A DNA stretch of 64,000 nt, from assembly GCA_021463845.1 (NCBI GenBank), contig JAJTXV010000001.1:434001-498000 (forward strand). The letters run 5' to 3'. Positions 40,134 through 49,356 of the stretch are shown here, in pieces. A program made the position numbers and the translations under genes. Positions within the stretch are counted from its first letter, which is position 1, and the number at the start of each line of letters is the position of its first letter. The stretch comes from Anaerolineales bacterium (GTDB taxonomy: Bacteria; Chloroflexota; Anaerolineae; Anaerolineales; UBA11579). The notes beneath the pieces are model-generated. The model worked only from the letters and a program-made list of their open reading frames with translations, was not told the origin of the DNA and did no database searches.

Positions 40134-40558
40134 TGGTCCTCGCATTTGACGATCGGGACTTGGCTGAGATGCGGGCGGCGCAAGCTGACCACTTCAACGA
40201 TCGCTGCCTGCGGTTGACGTGGGTCGCCGATGGTACGGATGAGCTGAACTTGCCTATTGAGGATTGGACGGCCGCAGAAGTGCTGTCGTGTGGCTTTTCA
40301 AGTAGCCGGCAGCGTGAAGTCATGGTTGGCACTGAGGTGGTGTTGAGCAATGGCCAGTTGCGACTGCCGATTGGAACACCAGTCGATCACCGCGATCGCT
40401 TTCGCATCACGCATCGCCACGGTTCCGCGGTAGCTGAGCTGGACGCCGTGAACGTATACGAGGTGCTGGGCGCTCCCAATTTAGGCCCGAGTGGCGTCGT
40501 CCTGGATCTGCGGCTGGCCACAGACGGACGTGCAGAAGCCGAACAGGAGAGTTCCTGA
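40133..40558 (+). CDS. Putative head closure / stopper protein
   Basis: The 141-residue, beta-rich protein lies second after the capsid cassette. Its strands (VLSNGQLRLPIGTPVDHRDRFRITHRHG) fit a small beta-barrel such as the SPP1 gp16-like stoppers. The family assignment is by position and fold impression only. Overlaps both neighbours by one to three bases. Confidence 0.55.
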   Translation: MVLAFDDRDLAEMRAAQADHFNDRCLRLTWVADGTDELNLPIEDWTAAEVLSCGFSSSRQREVMVGTEVVLSNGQLRLPIGTPVDHRDRFRITHRHGSAVAELDAVNVYEVLGAPNLGPSGVVLDLRLATDGRAEAEQESS

Positions 40559-40983
40559 TGGCTAAGAAGGGCGGGGAGGTGAAACTGCGCTTGGACCATA
40601 TTCGCCTGCGGGTGGCGGAGGGGGTTCATCAATCAACCAAGGCTGTGGCCTTGGACATTGAAGGACGCGCCAAGGTGAACATTCAACAGAATGACCAGAT
40701 TGATACGGGTTTTATGTTGAATTCAGGCTACTCCGGATGGGAAGGCGGCAGTAATCACGGATCTATTTGGGGTTCCGGGCGATACCGCTCGCCCAAAACT
40801 GGCTCCACTGCTCTACATGAAGCGGCTGGTCCTGCGATCGTGGAGAAGGGCGCTTTCGTGCATTTTGCGGCCCTCTATGCCATTTGGCAAGAACTGAAGA
40901 ATAGCTTTCTGTATCGCGCCGCCGAAGAGACCGAGCCCAAGCCGATCGTCGAGAAGATCTTTCAGGCGGTGCTACGTGACTGA
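40558..40983 (+). CDS. HK97 gp10-like tail completion protein
   Basis: The 141-residue protein begins with a helix and a V-A-L-D-I-E-G-R-A-K-V-N-I segment, then D-T-G-F-M-L-N-S-G-Y, a central loop, and P-A-I-V-E-K-G-A-F-V-H-F-A-A-L-Y-A-I-W-Q. The A-P-V-D-T-G-x-L...S and Y-A-x-x-(V/Q)-E-x-G pattern of HK97 gp10 is modified but recognisable. Confidence 0.7.
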   Translation: MAKKGGEVKLRLDHIRLRVAEGVHQSTKAVALDIEGRAKVNIQQNDQIDTGFMLNSGYSGWEGGSNHGSIWGSGRYRSPKTGSTALHEAAGPAIVEKGAFVHFAALYAIWQELKNSFLYRAAEETEPKPIVEKIFQAVLRD

Positions 40984-41404
40984 CTTTGTGGCGGAGATCA
41001 ACCCCGGGGCCATTTTGGTGCAGCACTTGTTGGGCGCCGGCCTCGAGTCAGTGGGTAATCGCGTGTGGGGCGAGCGCGACAACCCGCCAAGCAGCTACAA
41101 GCCGTCTTCTGGCGCAGCAATTTGCTTTAGAGCACGTGGAGGCATGGATGACGACACTGACCACATCCAGCATGTGTCGGTCCAAGTCAAAGTCTACGGA
41201 AAAACTGAAACACAGGCCTTGGCTGCAGCCCGTGAATTGCACCAGGTCCTGCAGCACCCACTGCCGACCTCTGCGCCCAGAGTGTCCGGTCTAAAGTGGG
41301 CCAGGCGTGAGGCGCCTGGCCAGACACTACGCGAACCAGAGACAGGATGGATCTTCGTCCTTGTCTTTTACAAAATCATGTTCCAAGGAGCCAATCATGT
41401 CTAA
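40976..41404 (+). CDS. Tail terminator / completion protein
   Basis: The 142-residue protein lies between the gp10-like and tail-tube genes, where the tail terminator is normally encoded. Features are a Q-V-K-V-Y-G-K-T strand and T-E-T-Q-A-L-A-A-A-R-E-L-H-Q-V-L helix, as in DUF3168/minor tail U-type proteins. It overlaps both neighbours by eight bases. Confidence 0.65.
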   Translation: MTDFVAEINPGAILVQHLLGAGLESVGNRVWGERDNPPSSYKPSSGAAICFRARGGMDDDTDHIQHVSVQVKVYGKTETQALAAARELHQVLQHPLPTSAPRVSGLKWARREAPGQTLREPETGWIFVLVFYKIMFQGANHV

Positions 41405-41987
41405 CCCAGTAGTTTTCAACATCTTGAAGTCCAACGCGGTGATCTACAACGCGCCCGTTGGCGAGCCTCTGCCTGACCCAGAATCAGTTCAGGCCGGCGA
41501 GGCTTGGGGTGGGAACTGGACCCGTGTCGGTTTTACCCAAGAACCGGTGACGTTCCAGTATGAGGATGAGCGCACGGATATTGTGGTCGAGGAGGTTCTG
41601 GCCAAGATTGACCAGGTCCGCACATCCGAAAGCGCCCAGCTCGAGACCACTTTGGCCGAGTTGACGGCCGAGTATATGGCGCTTGGTCTAGGCGGGACCC
41701 CGGCCACAGACGAGGGTGTGGAAGAGCTTGAGGTCGGCAACCAGGTGTTGCTGCCGAAACGCGCATGGGGTCTCGAGGGGATCCGCTATGACGAAGACGG
41801 TGTTGGGCAGCCGCTTCGGATCTTCTTCTACACCGCCACGGCGCAGATGAACGGCGAACTGCAATTCAGCAAGCATGAGGATCAGTACACCGGCATCCCG
41901 CTGCACGTGGAAGCCCTGGCTGACGTTGAAAACGGCGGCCGTCTGTTCCTGTTCCAGCGTGTAGCTGCTGAAGCTGAAAGCGCGTAA
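41397..41987 (+). CDS. Major tail (tube) protein
   Basis: The ATG at 41397 gives 196 residues. The protein is beta-rich (VTFQYEDERTDIVVEE, then a helix-rich SAQLETTLAELTAEYMALGLG, then IPLHVEAL). Such a fold and its place just before the G/T chaperone gene are typical of tail tube subunits. GGAG lies just before the start. Confidence 0.75.
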   Translation: MSNPVVFNILKSNAVIYNAPVGEPLPDPESVQAGEAWGGNWTRVGFTQEPVTFQYEDERTDIVVEEVLAKIDQVRTSESAQLETTLAELTAEYMALGLGGTPATDEGVEELEVGNQVLLPKRAWGLEGIRYDEDGVGQPLRIFFYTATAQMNGELQFSKHEDQYTGIPLHVEALADVENGGRLFLFQRVAAEAESA

Positions 41988-42475
41988 TGGAAGCCAAGAC
42001 GATCACCTTGGCCGGGAAGGATTACGAGCTCTCCCGCCTGACGTATTCCCGCTCACGACAATGGCGCCAGGAGCATGGCGCCATTGTCAAGCGCCTTTTG
42101 GGCGCAACGCGGCAAATCAGCCCTTTGTTAGCTGACGGCAAGAATCTGATGGAGCTAAATCTTGCTGACCTGGGTCGGGTGCTTCTCAACCACGCAGGCG
42201 ATCTGGTAGAGCTCTTTGTTGACGGCTCAGACCTGGCCCTGGATGCGATCTGCTCCTACGCGCCAGAGATTGCTGCTGATCGAGCCCGCATTGAGACCGA
42301 GGCCTATGACGAAGAGCTGTTGGGCGCCTTCTGGGAGGTGGTGCAGCTCGCCTTCCCTTTGGCCGGGTCGGTGCGCCGACTGGTGACGATTGGCCAGGGC
42401 GCGGGCGCGACCTCGAAGAGCTCGCCCTTGCCGAATGGGGAAGAACCCTTGACGAGTTCGACGCCGAAGACCTAA
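41987..42475 (+). CDS. Tail assembly chaperone, short (G-like) product
   Basis: The 162-residue protein lies between the tail tube and tape measure genes. It begins with MEAKTITLAGKDYELSRLTYSRSRQWRQE, typical of tail chaperones, and is helical. It is the unshifted product; a -1 shift at 42355-42361 extends it. It overlaps the tube gene stop by one base. Confidence 0.75.
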   Translation: MEAKTITLAGKDYELSRLTYSRSRQWRQEHGAIVKRLLGATRQISPLLADGKNLMELNLADLGRVLLNHAGDLVELFVDGSDLALDAICSYAPEIAADRARIETEAYDEELLGAFWEVVQLAFPLAGSVRRLVTIGQGAGATSKSSPLPNGEEPLTSSTPKT

Positions 42476-42642
42476 GAGATTTGGTCATGAGCTATATGCG
42501 GCGAAAGCAGGTTGAGGCTCGCTTAGTGGCGAGTGAGATTGCCATGGTCTTTGGCGCAAAGAGAGCTGGCCGCGGAAAGGTTGCCGGAGCACGAAAAGTG
42601 TCTACGAATGAAGGCTTGAGCCGTATGGGAGTGAGCATCTAG
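41987..42642 (+). CDS. Tail assembly chaperone, frameshifted G-T fusion
   Basis: A -1 frameshift on CCCTTTG at 42355-42361 joins 125 codons of the G-like frame to 93 codons of the overlapping frame, which is open from 42310 to a TAG at 42640-42642. The T part reads W-G-R-T-L-D-E-F-D-A-E-D-L-R-D-L-V-M-S-Y-M-R-R-K-Q and is highly basic at its end. The total is 218 residues. Such fusions are near-universal in siphoviruses. The T stop overlaps the tape measure start. Confidence 0.8.
42355..42361 (+). promoter_or_regulatory. Slippery heptamer for programmed -1 frameshift
   Basis: C-CCU-UUG fits X-XXY-YYZ exactly in the G frame. The overlapping T frame contains no stop until the tape measure gene. 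The segment just downstream (GGCCGGGTCGG...CCGACTGG) can form a stimulatory stem. Confidence 0.8.
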
Positions 42643-44717
42643 TGTCGATCACCTTGGGCGACGCCGTGCTGTACATCAGCGGAGACGATAAGCAGCTCGA
42701 GCAGGATCTGCGCGGGGCACAGCAGAAGATTGAGAGCTCGATCCGAGAAACTTTGGCCAATGCCGGGCAAAACATCACTCGCTGGGGCCAAACGTTGTCG
42801 TTGGGCGTCACTGCCCCCCTGGTAGGGTTTGGCCTGACAGCAGCTCGCGAGTTTGGCGATTTCAACGCGGAAATTGAGCGCGCAGGTGCGTTCGTCAATG
42901 CCGGCGAAGAGGATATGGTGAATTTTCGCAAGGCGGCGATCGACGCAGCCCGCGGAACTCAGTTCGCCTTCAGGGATACGGCTGCTGCGCTGGGAGCTTT
43001 CGTAGGCGGCGAAATTGATGCTCAGACTGCCAGTCGTGAACTGGGTAATGTGGTCGATCTGGCGCTTATTGGCAAGCTGAGCAACCTGCAGGACGCGGTC
43101 AATTTGGGCTCCTTAGCCCTCACGGTCTTCAAAGATGACCAGATGGAGCTTATCAACGTGGGGGATCTTCTGGCCCACGTAGCGTCAAACGTCACCACCG
43201 AGACCGATAAGTGGGCAAATTCGATTGTGAATTCTGCTGGTGCAGCTAAGTCAGCCGGCCTGACGTATAAGGACCTCAATGTCCTGATGTCTGCAATGGT
43301 GCTGGGCGGCGCAGATGTGAGTCTGACTGCTACAGCAATCAATAGCGCGCTTAGTGCAATTCAGGCGCCTGGCCCGCAGGCGGCGAAGACCCTCAAAGAG
43401 GTTGGGCTGAACGTGACCGGCCTGCAGCAGGCACTGGCTGGCGGTCCGATCAAGCTGCTGGATTATCTCCAGCAAGGGTTCCAAATCGCCAACGAAAAGG
43501 GACAGGGCTTTGCGTTCCTTTCAAAGGTTCTGGGTGACCAGGCTGCGCCAGAGTTTGCTCTTGCTCTGGGGCTTACTTATGACGAATTGGTTGAGCTCGG
43601 TGAGGGCTTCGATGATATCGAAGGCAAAGGCGCTGCGATGGTGGATCGCATCCGAGACTCCATCTCGCCCCTTGATCAGCTAAAGCAGACTTTTTCTGAA
43701 ATTGCGATCACCCATGGTCCAGCTGTCTCTAGCATCATCGAGTTGATCGCCGACAAGGCTGGCATGTTCTTGGGCTGGTTACAGAAGCTGACCCCTGAAC
43801 AGTTGAATATGGCTGTGTCGTTGGGTGCGCTCGCCGCCGCTGCTGGCCCAGCATTGTTGGTTTTGGGTAGCTTGGTCTCTGCTGTTGCTGCTCTTGGTCT
43901 TCCAATTACGTTGTTGATTGGCCTCGCGGCACTGTTAGGAGCTGCGTGGGTCAATAACTGGGGCGGCATCCAGGAAAAAACCCAAGCAGTCATTGACTTC
44001 TTGGCTCCCAAGATCGAGGGTTTTATTCAGGGAATTCGGGACTGGTGGGCAGAGCATGGCGACAGCATTATTGCGAAAGCCCAAGCCATCTGGGATGGCG
44101 TCAAGGATAAGTTCGAGTACTTCAAAGAGCAATTCACTACGCTTTTCGAGGCCTTCAAGCTTGCCCAAGAAGGCGACTGGGAAGGCTTTGGAAAAAAGAT
44201 CAGAGAAATCTGGGATCGGATGTGGGACAAGCTCAAGACCACCACCTCAGAGAACCTCAACAAGATCAAAGAGTGGTTTCAGAACGTGGACTGGGCTGCT
44301 GTAGGCAAGGCGATCCTTGACGGAATTGCATCAGGTGTCACCAATGGGGCAAGGGCTCTCGCAGACGCAGTGGTCGCAGCGGCAAGTGCGGCCTACCAGG
44401 CCGTAAAGGGCTTCATTGGCTTCGAGTCGCCTGCGAAACTTTTCGTCCCTATGGGTGCCAGTATGCCTGATGGCCTGGTTGAGGGAATTGCGGGGCGTAC
44501 AGATCATCTTCAAAAGGCTGTGCAAGGCATGCTCGGAAATGTAATTCCAGGGAACACGGGTTTCCAGATCCCTGGGCTGGTTGAGGCGTTGCGAGGTCTT
44601 AGAAAGACTGGACCATTCGCCCCACAGGTCACCGTCAACGGCAACCAGGATCCCAATGAACTTGTTGCCGTGTTGAACTACTACAACCAACTCCAACAAC
44701 TCCAGGCGGTGGGGTAG
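42642..44717 (+). CDS. Tail tape measure protein
   Basis: The 691-residue protein is long, helical and Ala-rich, with a hydrophobic central stretch (LNMAVSLGALAAAAGPALLVLGSLVSAVAALGLPITLLIG, about 386-430). Its C-terminal G-F-I-G-F-E-S-P-A-K-L-F-V-P-M-G-x-S-M-P-D-G-L-V-E-G-I is a common tape measure signature. Its length predicts a tail of about 100 nm by the usual 1.5 angstrom per residue rule. It starts with GTG. Confidence 0.9.
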   Translation: MSITLGDAVLYISGDDKQLEQDLRGAQQKIESSIRETLANAGQNITRWGQTLSLGVTAPLVGFGLTAAREFGDFNAEIERAGAFVNAGEEDMVNFRKAAIDAARGTQFAFRDTAAALGAFVGGEIDAQTASRELGNVVDLALIGKLSNLQDAVNLGSLALTVFKDDQMELINVGDLLAHVASNVTTETDKWANSIVNSAGAAKSAGLTYKDLNVLMSAMVLGGADVSLTATAINSALSAIQAPGPQAAKTLKEVGLNVTGLQQALAGGPIKLLDYLQQGFQIANEKGQGFAFLSKVLGDQAAPEFALALGLTYDELVELGEGFDDIEGKGAAMVDRIRDSISPLDQLKQTFSEIAITHGPAVSSIIELIADKAGMFLGWLQKLTPEQLNMAVSLGALAAAAGPALLVLGSLVSAVAALGLPITLLIGLAALLGAAWVNNWGGIQEKTQAVIDFLAPKIEGFIQGIRDWWAEHGDSIIAKAQAIWDGVKDKFEYFKEQFTTLFEAFKLAQEGDWEGFGKKIREIWDRMWDKLKTTTSENLNKIKEWFQNVDWAAVGKAILDGIASGVTNGARALADAVVAAASAAYQAVKGFIGFESPAKLFVPMGASMPDGLVEGIAGRTDHLQKAVQGMLGNVIPGNTGFQIPGLVEALRGLRKTGPFAPQVTVNGNQDPNELVAVLNYYNQLQQLQAVG

Positions 44718-45568
44718 TGGATCAGTTTATTTGGATCGACACCCTTGGTCAGCTAAATCTGTCTGACCGCTCGAAGTATTTTGTGCTTCGTCACCCGACT
44801 GGGCTTGGAGTTCCGCCTCCAGACAACTTCTCCGACTCGGTCCCTTTGGAGGATGGGGAGGTGTATCGGGGAACAAGAATGCACCCGCGCCGGATCAACC
44901 TGCCACTGTATATCTCCGGAACTTCAAGGCTCGACTTCCTGGCCAATCTGAAAACACTGGAGAATAGGCTTTTCCCTAAGAAGGGGCAGGGGGTTCTTCG
45001 TGTGATCAGGGAGACAGGGGAGATCCGTGATATCCCCGCGCTCTACGAAAGAGGTCTTGATGGAGAGGGAAATCGAAATCCCTCTGGCCACTGGACTGTG
45101 CTTTCTTTGGTTTGCTACGATCCCTACTTTTTTGATCCGGTCGCAGTAGAGCAGACCTTTGACCCCGATGAGCCTCAAAGCTTTTTCCCAATCCTGCCAC
45201 TACGTCTTTCCGGCAGCGGCATCATGGGCGGCGTAGAGGTCTTCAACCCTGGAGAAGTGGAGGCTTTCCCCATCTGGACCGTTACTGGGCCAGGCGTGAA
45301 TCCCTTATTCGTCAACCAAACCACGGGGAGGCAGCTGCGGATCTTGTCTCCGCTTACTTCAGAAGACGTCCTGGTTGTTGACACGCGCCCGCAGAAGAGA
45401 ACCGTAACCCTCAACGGGGTCGATGCTTTTCCCTTGCTTGATCGTTCGATTACCTCTTCACTCTGGAGCCTGGTGCCAGGATACAACGTTGTTCAAGTCC
45501 TGATGTCGGGAGCGATTGAGGGGTCTTCCATCCACCTGAGCTTCAATGCGCGCTACGGAAGAGCCTGA
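44717..45568 (+). CDS. Distal tail protein
   Basis: The 283-residue protein follows the tape measure directly and overlaps both neighbours. It opens with a strand-rich DQFIWIDTLGQLNLSDRSKYFVL, contains RTRMHPRRINLPLYI and a G-x-R-x-I-x-A-x-Y-E-R-G-L segment. These are typical of the Dit/sipho-tail family that seals the tail tip. Confidence 0.75.
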   Translation: MDQFIWIDTLGQLNLSDRSKYFVLRHPTGLGVPPPDNFSDSVPLEDGEVYRGTRMHPRRINLPLYISGTSRLDFLANLKTLENRLFPKKGQGVLRVIRETGEIRDIPALYERGLDGEGNRNPSGHWTVLSLVCYDPYFFDPVAVEQTFDPDEPQSFFPILPLRLSGSGIMGGVEVFNPGEVEAFPIWTVTGPGVNPLFVNQTTGRQLRILSPLTSEDVLVVDTRPQKRTVTLNGVDAFPLLDRSITSSLWSLVPGYNVVQVLMSGAIEGSSIHLSFNARYGRA

Positions 45569-46716
45569 TGGTTACTCCTACACAAATTCCTGAACCTGTG
45601 GATCTCGCTCGCTACGAGATTACCGTTCTGACGCCTGACTATAAGGCTGGAAAGACCTTTCGCGCTTTCACATCAGCTGATTTAGTGCTGCGCTTCAACA
45701 ACGTTGATAGCTTCAATGTGGTGGTGCCGGCTACGGACCCCGCCTTTGATGTTCTAACAGATAAAGGCGGGATTGAAATCAGGCGTGACGGCATCCCTAT
45801 CCTTACCGGCCCAGTGATCAAGACGAAAAGAGATTGGGACGGCAAGCGCAACAACGCTACGCTTATGGGATTTAGCGATGACATCTGGCTCCTAAGGCGA
45901 GTGGCCTATCCTGATCCTGCTGGCCCAGAGTATTGGGAAACCAAATCGCACGACGTCAGAAGCGGAATAGCTGAAACAGTAATGAAATCCTTCGTCGCTC
46001 ATCAAGCGGGGGCCCTTGCTCTGCCTGAGCGAAGGATCCTGACCCAGGCGACAGATCTTGGTCGGGGCATTCCCCTCACCATCCGGGCACGCTTCGGCGA
46101 CCTGCTCTCGTATCTAAGGGCAGCCGGAGCTTTAGCTGGCCTAGGTTTCAGAGTGATCGATCGCAAATTTGAGGTCTACGAAGTTGCGGACAAGACCGCC
46201 TCCGTCATCTTCTCTCCTGAGCTTCGCAACCTGCAGGCGTATTCCTATACGAACGAAGCTCCAACTGCAAACTGGCTTGTCGGCGCCGGCACGGGCGAGG
46301 GAACCGATCGCCTCTTCTCCATCCTGGAAGACACGGATAGCCAAACCCAATATGGCCGTCATGAGTACTTCTATTCCAGGACAAACGTGAGTGACCTCGA
46401 AGAGCTCGATGAGGGTCTTCAGGTGAGGCTGGGCAGCGGGAAAGAGCGAACCAACCTAGCGGTTCAGCCCTACGACATTGAGCCTACTCGATTTCGCCAG
46501 GACTATGAAGTCGGAGACAAGGTCTCAGTGATCGTGGATGACTACGAGATCCAGGACGTAGTTCGAGAGGTCCAGCTGGTCCTTCGTTCCAACCAGGCAG
46601 AGCAGATCAAGCCGGTAGTCGGAACACCCGGGCAAGGTATTGACCTTCCAAATAAAGAAATCTTTGACAGTTTGAGAGATCTGAATGAACGGCTTCGTCA
46701 GATCGAGGAGGTATAG
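45568..46716 (+). CDS. Gp37-like tail tip protein
   Basis: The 382-residue protein has ADLVLRFNNVDSFNVVVPATDPAFD, G-I-E-I-R-R-D-G-I-P-I-L-T-G-P-V, D-D-I-W-L-L-R-R-V-A-Y-P and GKERTNLAVQPYDIEPTRFRQDYEVGDKVSV. This matches the Siphovirus ReqiPepy6 Gp37-like family. It corresponds to the tail hub or Tal N-terminal domain. It ends in a short coiled coil. Confidence 0.8.
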   Translation: MVTPTQIPEPVDLARYEITVLTPDYKAGKTFRAFTSADLVLRFNNVDSFNVVVPATDPAFDVLTDKGGIEIRRDGIPILTGPVIKTKRDWDGKRNNATLMGFSDDIWLLRRVAYPDPAGPEYWETKSHDVRSGIAETVMKSFVAHQAGALALPERRILTQATDLGRGIPLTIRARFGDLLSYLRAAGALAGLGFRVIDRKFEVYEVADKTASVIFSPELRNLQAYSYTNEAPTANWLVGAGTGEGTDRLFSILEDTDSQTQYGRHEYFYSRTNVSDLEELDEGLQVRLGSGKERTNLAVQPYDIEPTRFRQDYEVGDKVSVIVDDYEIQDVVREVQLVLRSNQAEQIKPVVGTPGQGIDLPNKEIFDSLRDLNERLRQIEEV

Positions 46717-46719
46717 AGC

Positions 46720-47538
46720 ATGGCATCAACAGAAGAGATCAACGGCATTCCTTATGATCCCGGGTCCCCTGGGTCTGCTGTCTACCAGGACCGCTGGAGG
46801 CTGATGACACCTGCTTTCGCTCGGGACGGGATCATGAACTTGGTCGGGGGCGAGTTCGAGCCCTATGCTGATAGTTCGGGAATGCAGGTAAAGGTAAAGA
46901 CAGGGGCGGCTTGGGTCAAAAGCCAATTTGCGTATGAGCTAAATGAAGAGAAGATCCTAACGGTCTCACCCGCTCACGCTACATTGAACCGCATCGACTC
47001 CATCGTCATTGAGAATAACTTCTCGGATCGGCTGATGTACGTCCGGGTCATTGCGGGGGAGGCTGATGTAGACCCTGAGCCCCCGGCCATCCAGGACGAT
47101 GAGATCGCGTCTCAAATGGTCTTAGCCCACCTTCTTGTCGAAGCGGCCGCGGTCACCATCGAGGCAAACAAGATTACCGACCTCCGGATTCTTGGAAACG
47201 GGCACCTTGAGCCTCGCACCCAGACCCGTTCGGGAGTTGCCTTGGCGGTGATCGATGTCACCAAGCTTGACGTCTTCTTTGCGAAGGACCTGATTGAGAA
47301 CATCGAGGTTGTGCTTTCAGGTGCTGCAGCGCACGAACAGAAAATCATGATCGTCTTTCATGATGATGGCACTCCGGTTGAGATCACTTGGCCAGAGAAT
47401 GTTTTCCCGACAACGTCCTGCGGCGGGGAGCTTCCCGTGGAAACAATCGGGGGAGTCCCTACCCGGGCCGGCTTGATCTACAACGCCTTGGATGATGTTT
47501 GGGAAATCTGGGCTTTCGGCTCAAGGGTGGTGGAGTGA
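46720..47538 (+). CDS. Baseplate or upper fibre protein
   Basis: The 272-residue protein has a conserved-looking entry (MQVKVKTGAAWVKSQFAYELNEEK; RIDSIVIENNFSDRLMYVRVIAGEADVDPEPP). This recurs in tail appendage proteins next to Gp37-like genes. AGGAGG lies before the ATG. It probably links the tail tip to the His-rich fibre. Confidence 0.65.
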   Translation: MASTEEINGIPYDPGSPGSAVYQDRWRLMTPAFARDGIMNLVGGEFEPYADSSGMQVKVKTGAAWVKSQFAYELNEEKILTVSPAHATLNRIDSIVIENNFSDRLMYVRVIAGEADVDPEPPAIQDDEIASQMVLAHLLVEAAAVTIEANKITDLRILGNGHLEPRTQTRSGVALAVIDVTKLDVFFAKDLIENIEVVLSGAAAHEQKIMIVFHDDGTPVEITWPENVFPTTSCGGELPVETIGGVPTRAGLIYNALDDVWEIWAFGSRVVE

Positions 47539-47903
47539 TGTTCATTCACGAACACCTCACCCAACTATGCCAGGAGCATAGTATCCCATGGGATCTGGAG
47601 CATCCGAAATTCATCTATGTGATCACCCAGGTTTTAGTGTTCTTTGATGTTCATTGTGAAGATGATATCCCTGTCGACGCGGGGAAACTCGAAGCAACAG
47701 AAGCAATCTTTCAGCTCGCTCTTGAGGATGACCTCACAATTCAGGAACAGGTTTATCTAAATGTCTCGAAGGAATGGTCCGACCAAGTCAAAGGAAAGAT
47801 CCGGCGACTTTATGACTTTTTAGCAGCTGATGACCTGTCAGACTTTGAACTGCAACGTCAACAGGAGATTCAAGAGACTGAGTGGAGTAAAGAAAATGGG
47901 TAA
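47538..47903 (+). CDS. Small tail-region protein
   Basis: The ATG at 47538 overlaps the previous stop (TGATG) and gives 121 residues, acidic and helical. No domain was recognised. The position within the tail tip operon suggests an accessory or chaperone. Confidence 0.55.
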   Translation: MFIHEHLTQLCQEHSIPWDLEHPKFIYVITQVLVFFDVHCEDDIPVDAGKLEATEAIFQLALEDDLTIQEQVYLNVSKEWSDQVKGKIRRLYDFLAADDLSDFELQRQQEIQETEWSKENG

Positions 47904-48105
47904 CACGCATTTTCATTTCATCGTGTATTGCTTCAATGGAACAGACGCCGCTGGCGCGCCGATAAACAATGTGGTCGTAGATTTGATTGCTAAGAGCAAG
48001 CCGGAGGCGGAGACAAAGGCTGCTCGTATCTGTCCGCAGAAGGATGTATATCAGGTCGTACAGATAATCGAACACTTTGGAGAAGACCGCTGTGGCAATC
48101 GCTGA
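47896..48105 (+). CDS. Small tail-region protein
   Basis: The 69-residue protein from the ATG at 47896 has a beta-alpha-beta-like layout (THFHFIVYCFNG...PINNVVVDLIAKSKPEAETKAARICP). It overlaps both neighbours. Not recognised. Confidence 0.5.
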   Translation: MGNTHFHFIVYCFNGTDAAGAPINNVVVDLIAKSKPEAETKAARICPQKDVYQVVQIIEHFGEDRCGNR

Positions 48106-49342
48106 TGGAATAATCATCCCGTGGCTAGGCGAGCATGCCAATATTCCCGCAGGTTGGTCCCGTATAACCGACTTGGATTCCCGCTATTTGCGTTCAATCC
48201 CAGATGAGAGTACGAATCCTGGGGCTAACGGTGGCAGCGCAACGCATCTGCACACTACACCAGGGCATACACACGACTTATCTCACTCTCACGGGAGCGC
48301 TACGAGCACTGCTCTGACAGCCAATACAAACGCGCAAGGAGGGGTAGATGCGCAATCCGTAGGTACACATACTCATCCTTTTACTCTGTCCTCCCAAACG
48401 GTTACTTCTGGTAGTGCAGCGCCAAACTCAACTGCGGTATCGAATGAATTGGGCAGGCTTGAAGTAATCTGGCTGGAAAGTGACGGAACGCCAACCGCCT
48501 TCCCAGCCGGAACGCTACTCTTTACCGCCGACTCGGAGGATCCCCGAGAGCTGGTCGCTGGGGGTCGCTATCTCAGAGGCGCCGCTGACAGTCAGGATGG
48601 CGGAGATGAAGAAGACTCTACCCTTGCATCTCATGCGCACGGAGTAGAAGATCATACGCATGAAGGTGCACCTCATTCTCACCCGAGCACTAATTCTGGC
48701 GGCCCGAGCGCTACGGCAGGACCGGTAGAGCTTGGCGGTTCTGCGCGATCTGGCTCCAGCCATGTTCACCCGGTAAGCAGTAACTCAGTAAGCACCGGCG
48801 AAACGGGGAACCCTACCGGAGGAAGTTCGGGCACTTCTTCCCCAGAGCCTCCTTACGAAGAACTAGGAGTCGTCGAGCCTATCGAAGAGAAACCTCAGAT
48901 TGGCGACATTTTCGTTTGGCTTAGAACTCTAAGCGAAATCCCGGATGGGTATTTGTTATGCAACGGAGAGAACGAAACACCTAACCTTTGCCACGGCAAG
49001 TTCATAAAGAGCGCAGCCGCAGCAGCGAACATAGGAAACAGTGGGGGCACCTCCACTCACGCTCACACGGGTATTACTCACGCTCATACGATAGGAAGCC
49101 ATACTCACTCTGCCACTTTCGGTTCACAGAGTAGCACCTCGAACATTTCTGGCTCGGGAGTTTCATCCTCGCTAGCTCATAGCACGGTACACAATGCAAC
49201 TTCAGCGGCGGCGACCCCCACCGTTGGAAATGCAAGCACTGGCGACCTGGCCACAGCGAGCCACATCCCGCTATTCACGGAAGTGGCGTTCATTATGTAT
49301 GTGGGCGAAAAGAACGCCGGTGCTTTCTTTCCATTCTTCTAG
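48092..49342 (+). CDS. His-rich tail fibre / receptor-binding protein
   Basis: A GTG at 48092, with GGAGAAG six bases upstream, gives 416 residues. Two collar-like entries (IPAGWSRITDLDSRYLRS and IPDGYLLCNGENETPNLCHGKFIKSA) are each followed by Ser/Thr/Gly-rich stretches full of H-x-H pairs. There are more than 20 His, as in H-S-H-G, H-T-H-P, H-A-H-G and H-P-H-x-like spacing. H-x-H clusters in phage fibres bind metal ions along a trimer axis. A TTG at 48077 is an alternative start. Confidence 0.8.
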   Translation: MAIADGIIIPWLGEHANIPAGWSRITDLDSRYLRSIPDESTNPGANGGSATHLHTTPGHTHDLSHSHGSATSTALTANTNAQGGVDAQSVGTHTHPFTLSSQTVTSGSAAPNSTAVSNELGRLEVIWLESDGTPTAFPAGTLLFTADSEDPRELVAGGRYLRGAADSQDGGDEEDSTLASHAHGVEDHTHEGAPHSHPSTNSGGPSATAGPVELGGSARSGSSHVHPVSSNSVSTGETGNPTGGSSGTSSPEPPYEELGVVEPIEEKPQIGDIFVWLRTLSEIPDGYLLCNGENETPNLCHGKFIKSAAAAANIGNSGGTSTHAHTGITHAHTIGSHTHSATFGSQSSTSNISGSGVSSSLAHSTVHNATSAAATPTVGNASTGDLATASHIPLFTEVAFIMYVGEKNAGAFFPFF

Positions 49343-49356
49343 AAACGGAGATTGAT

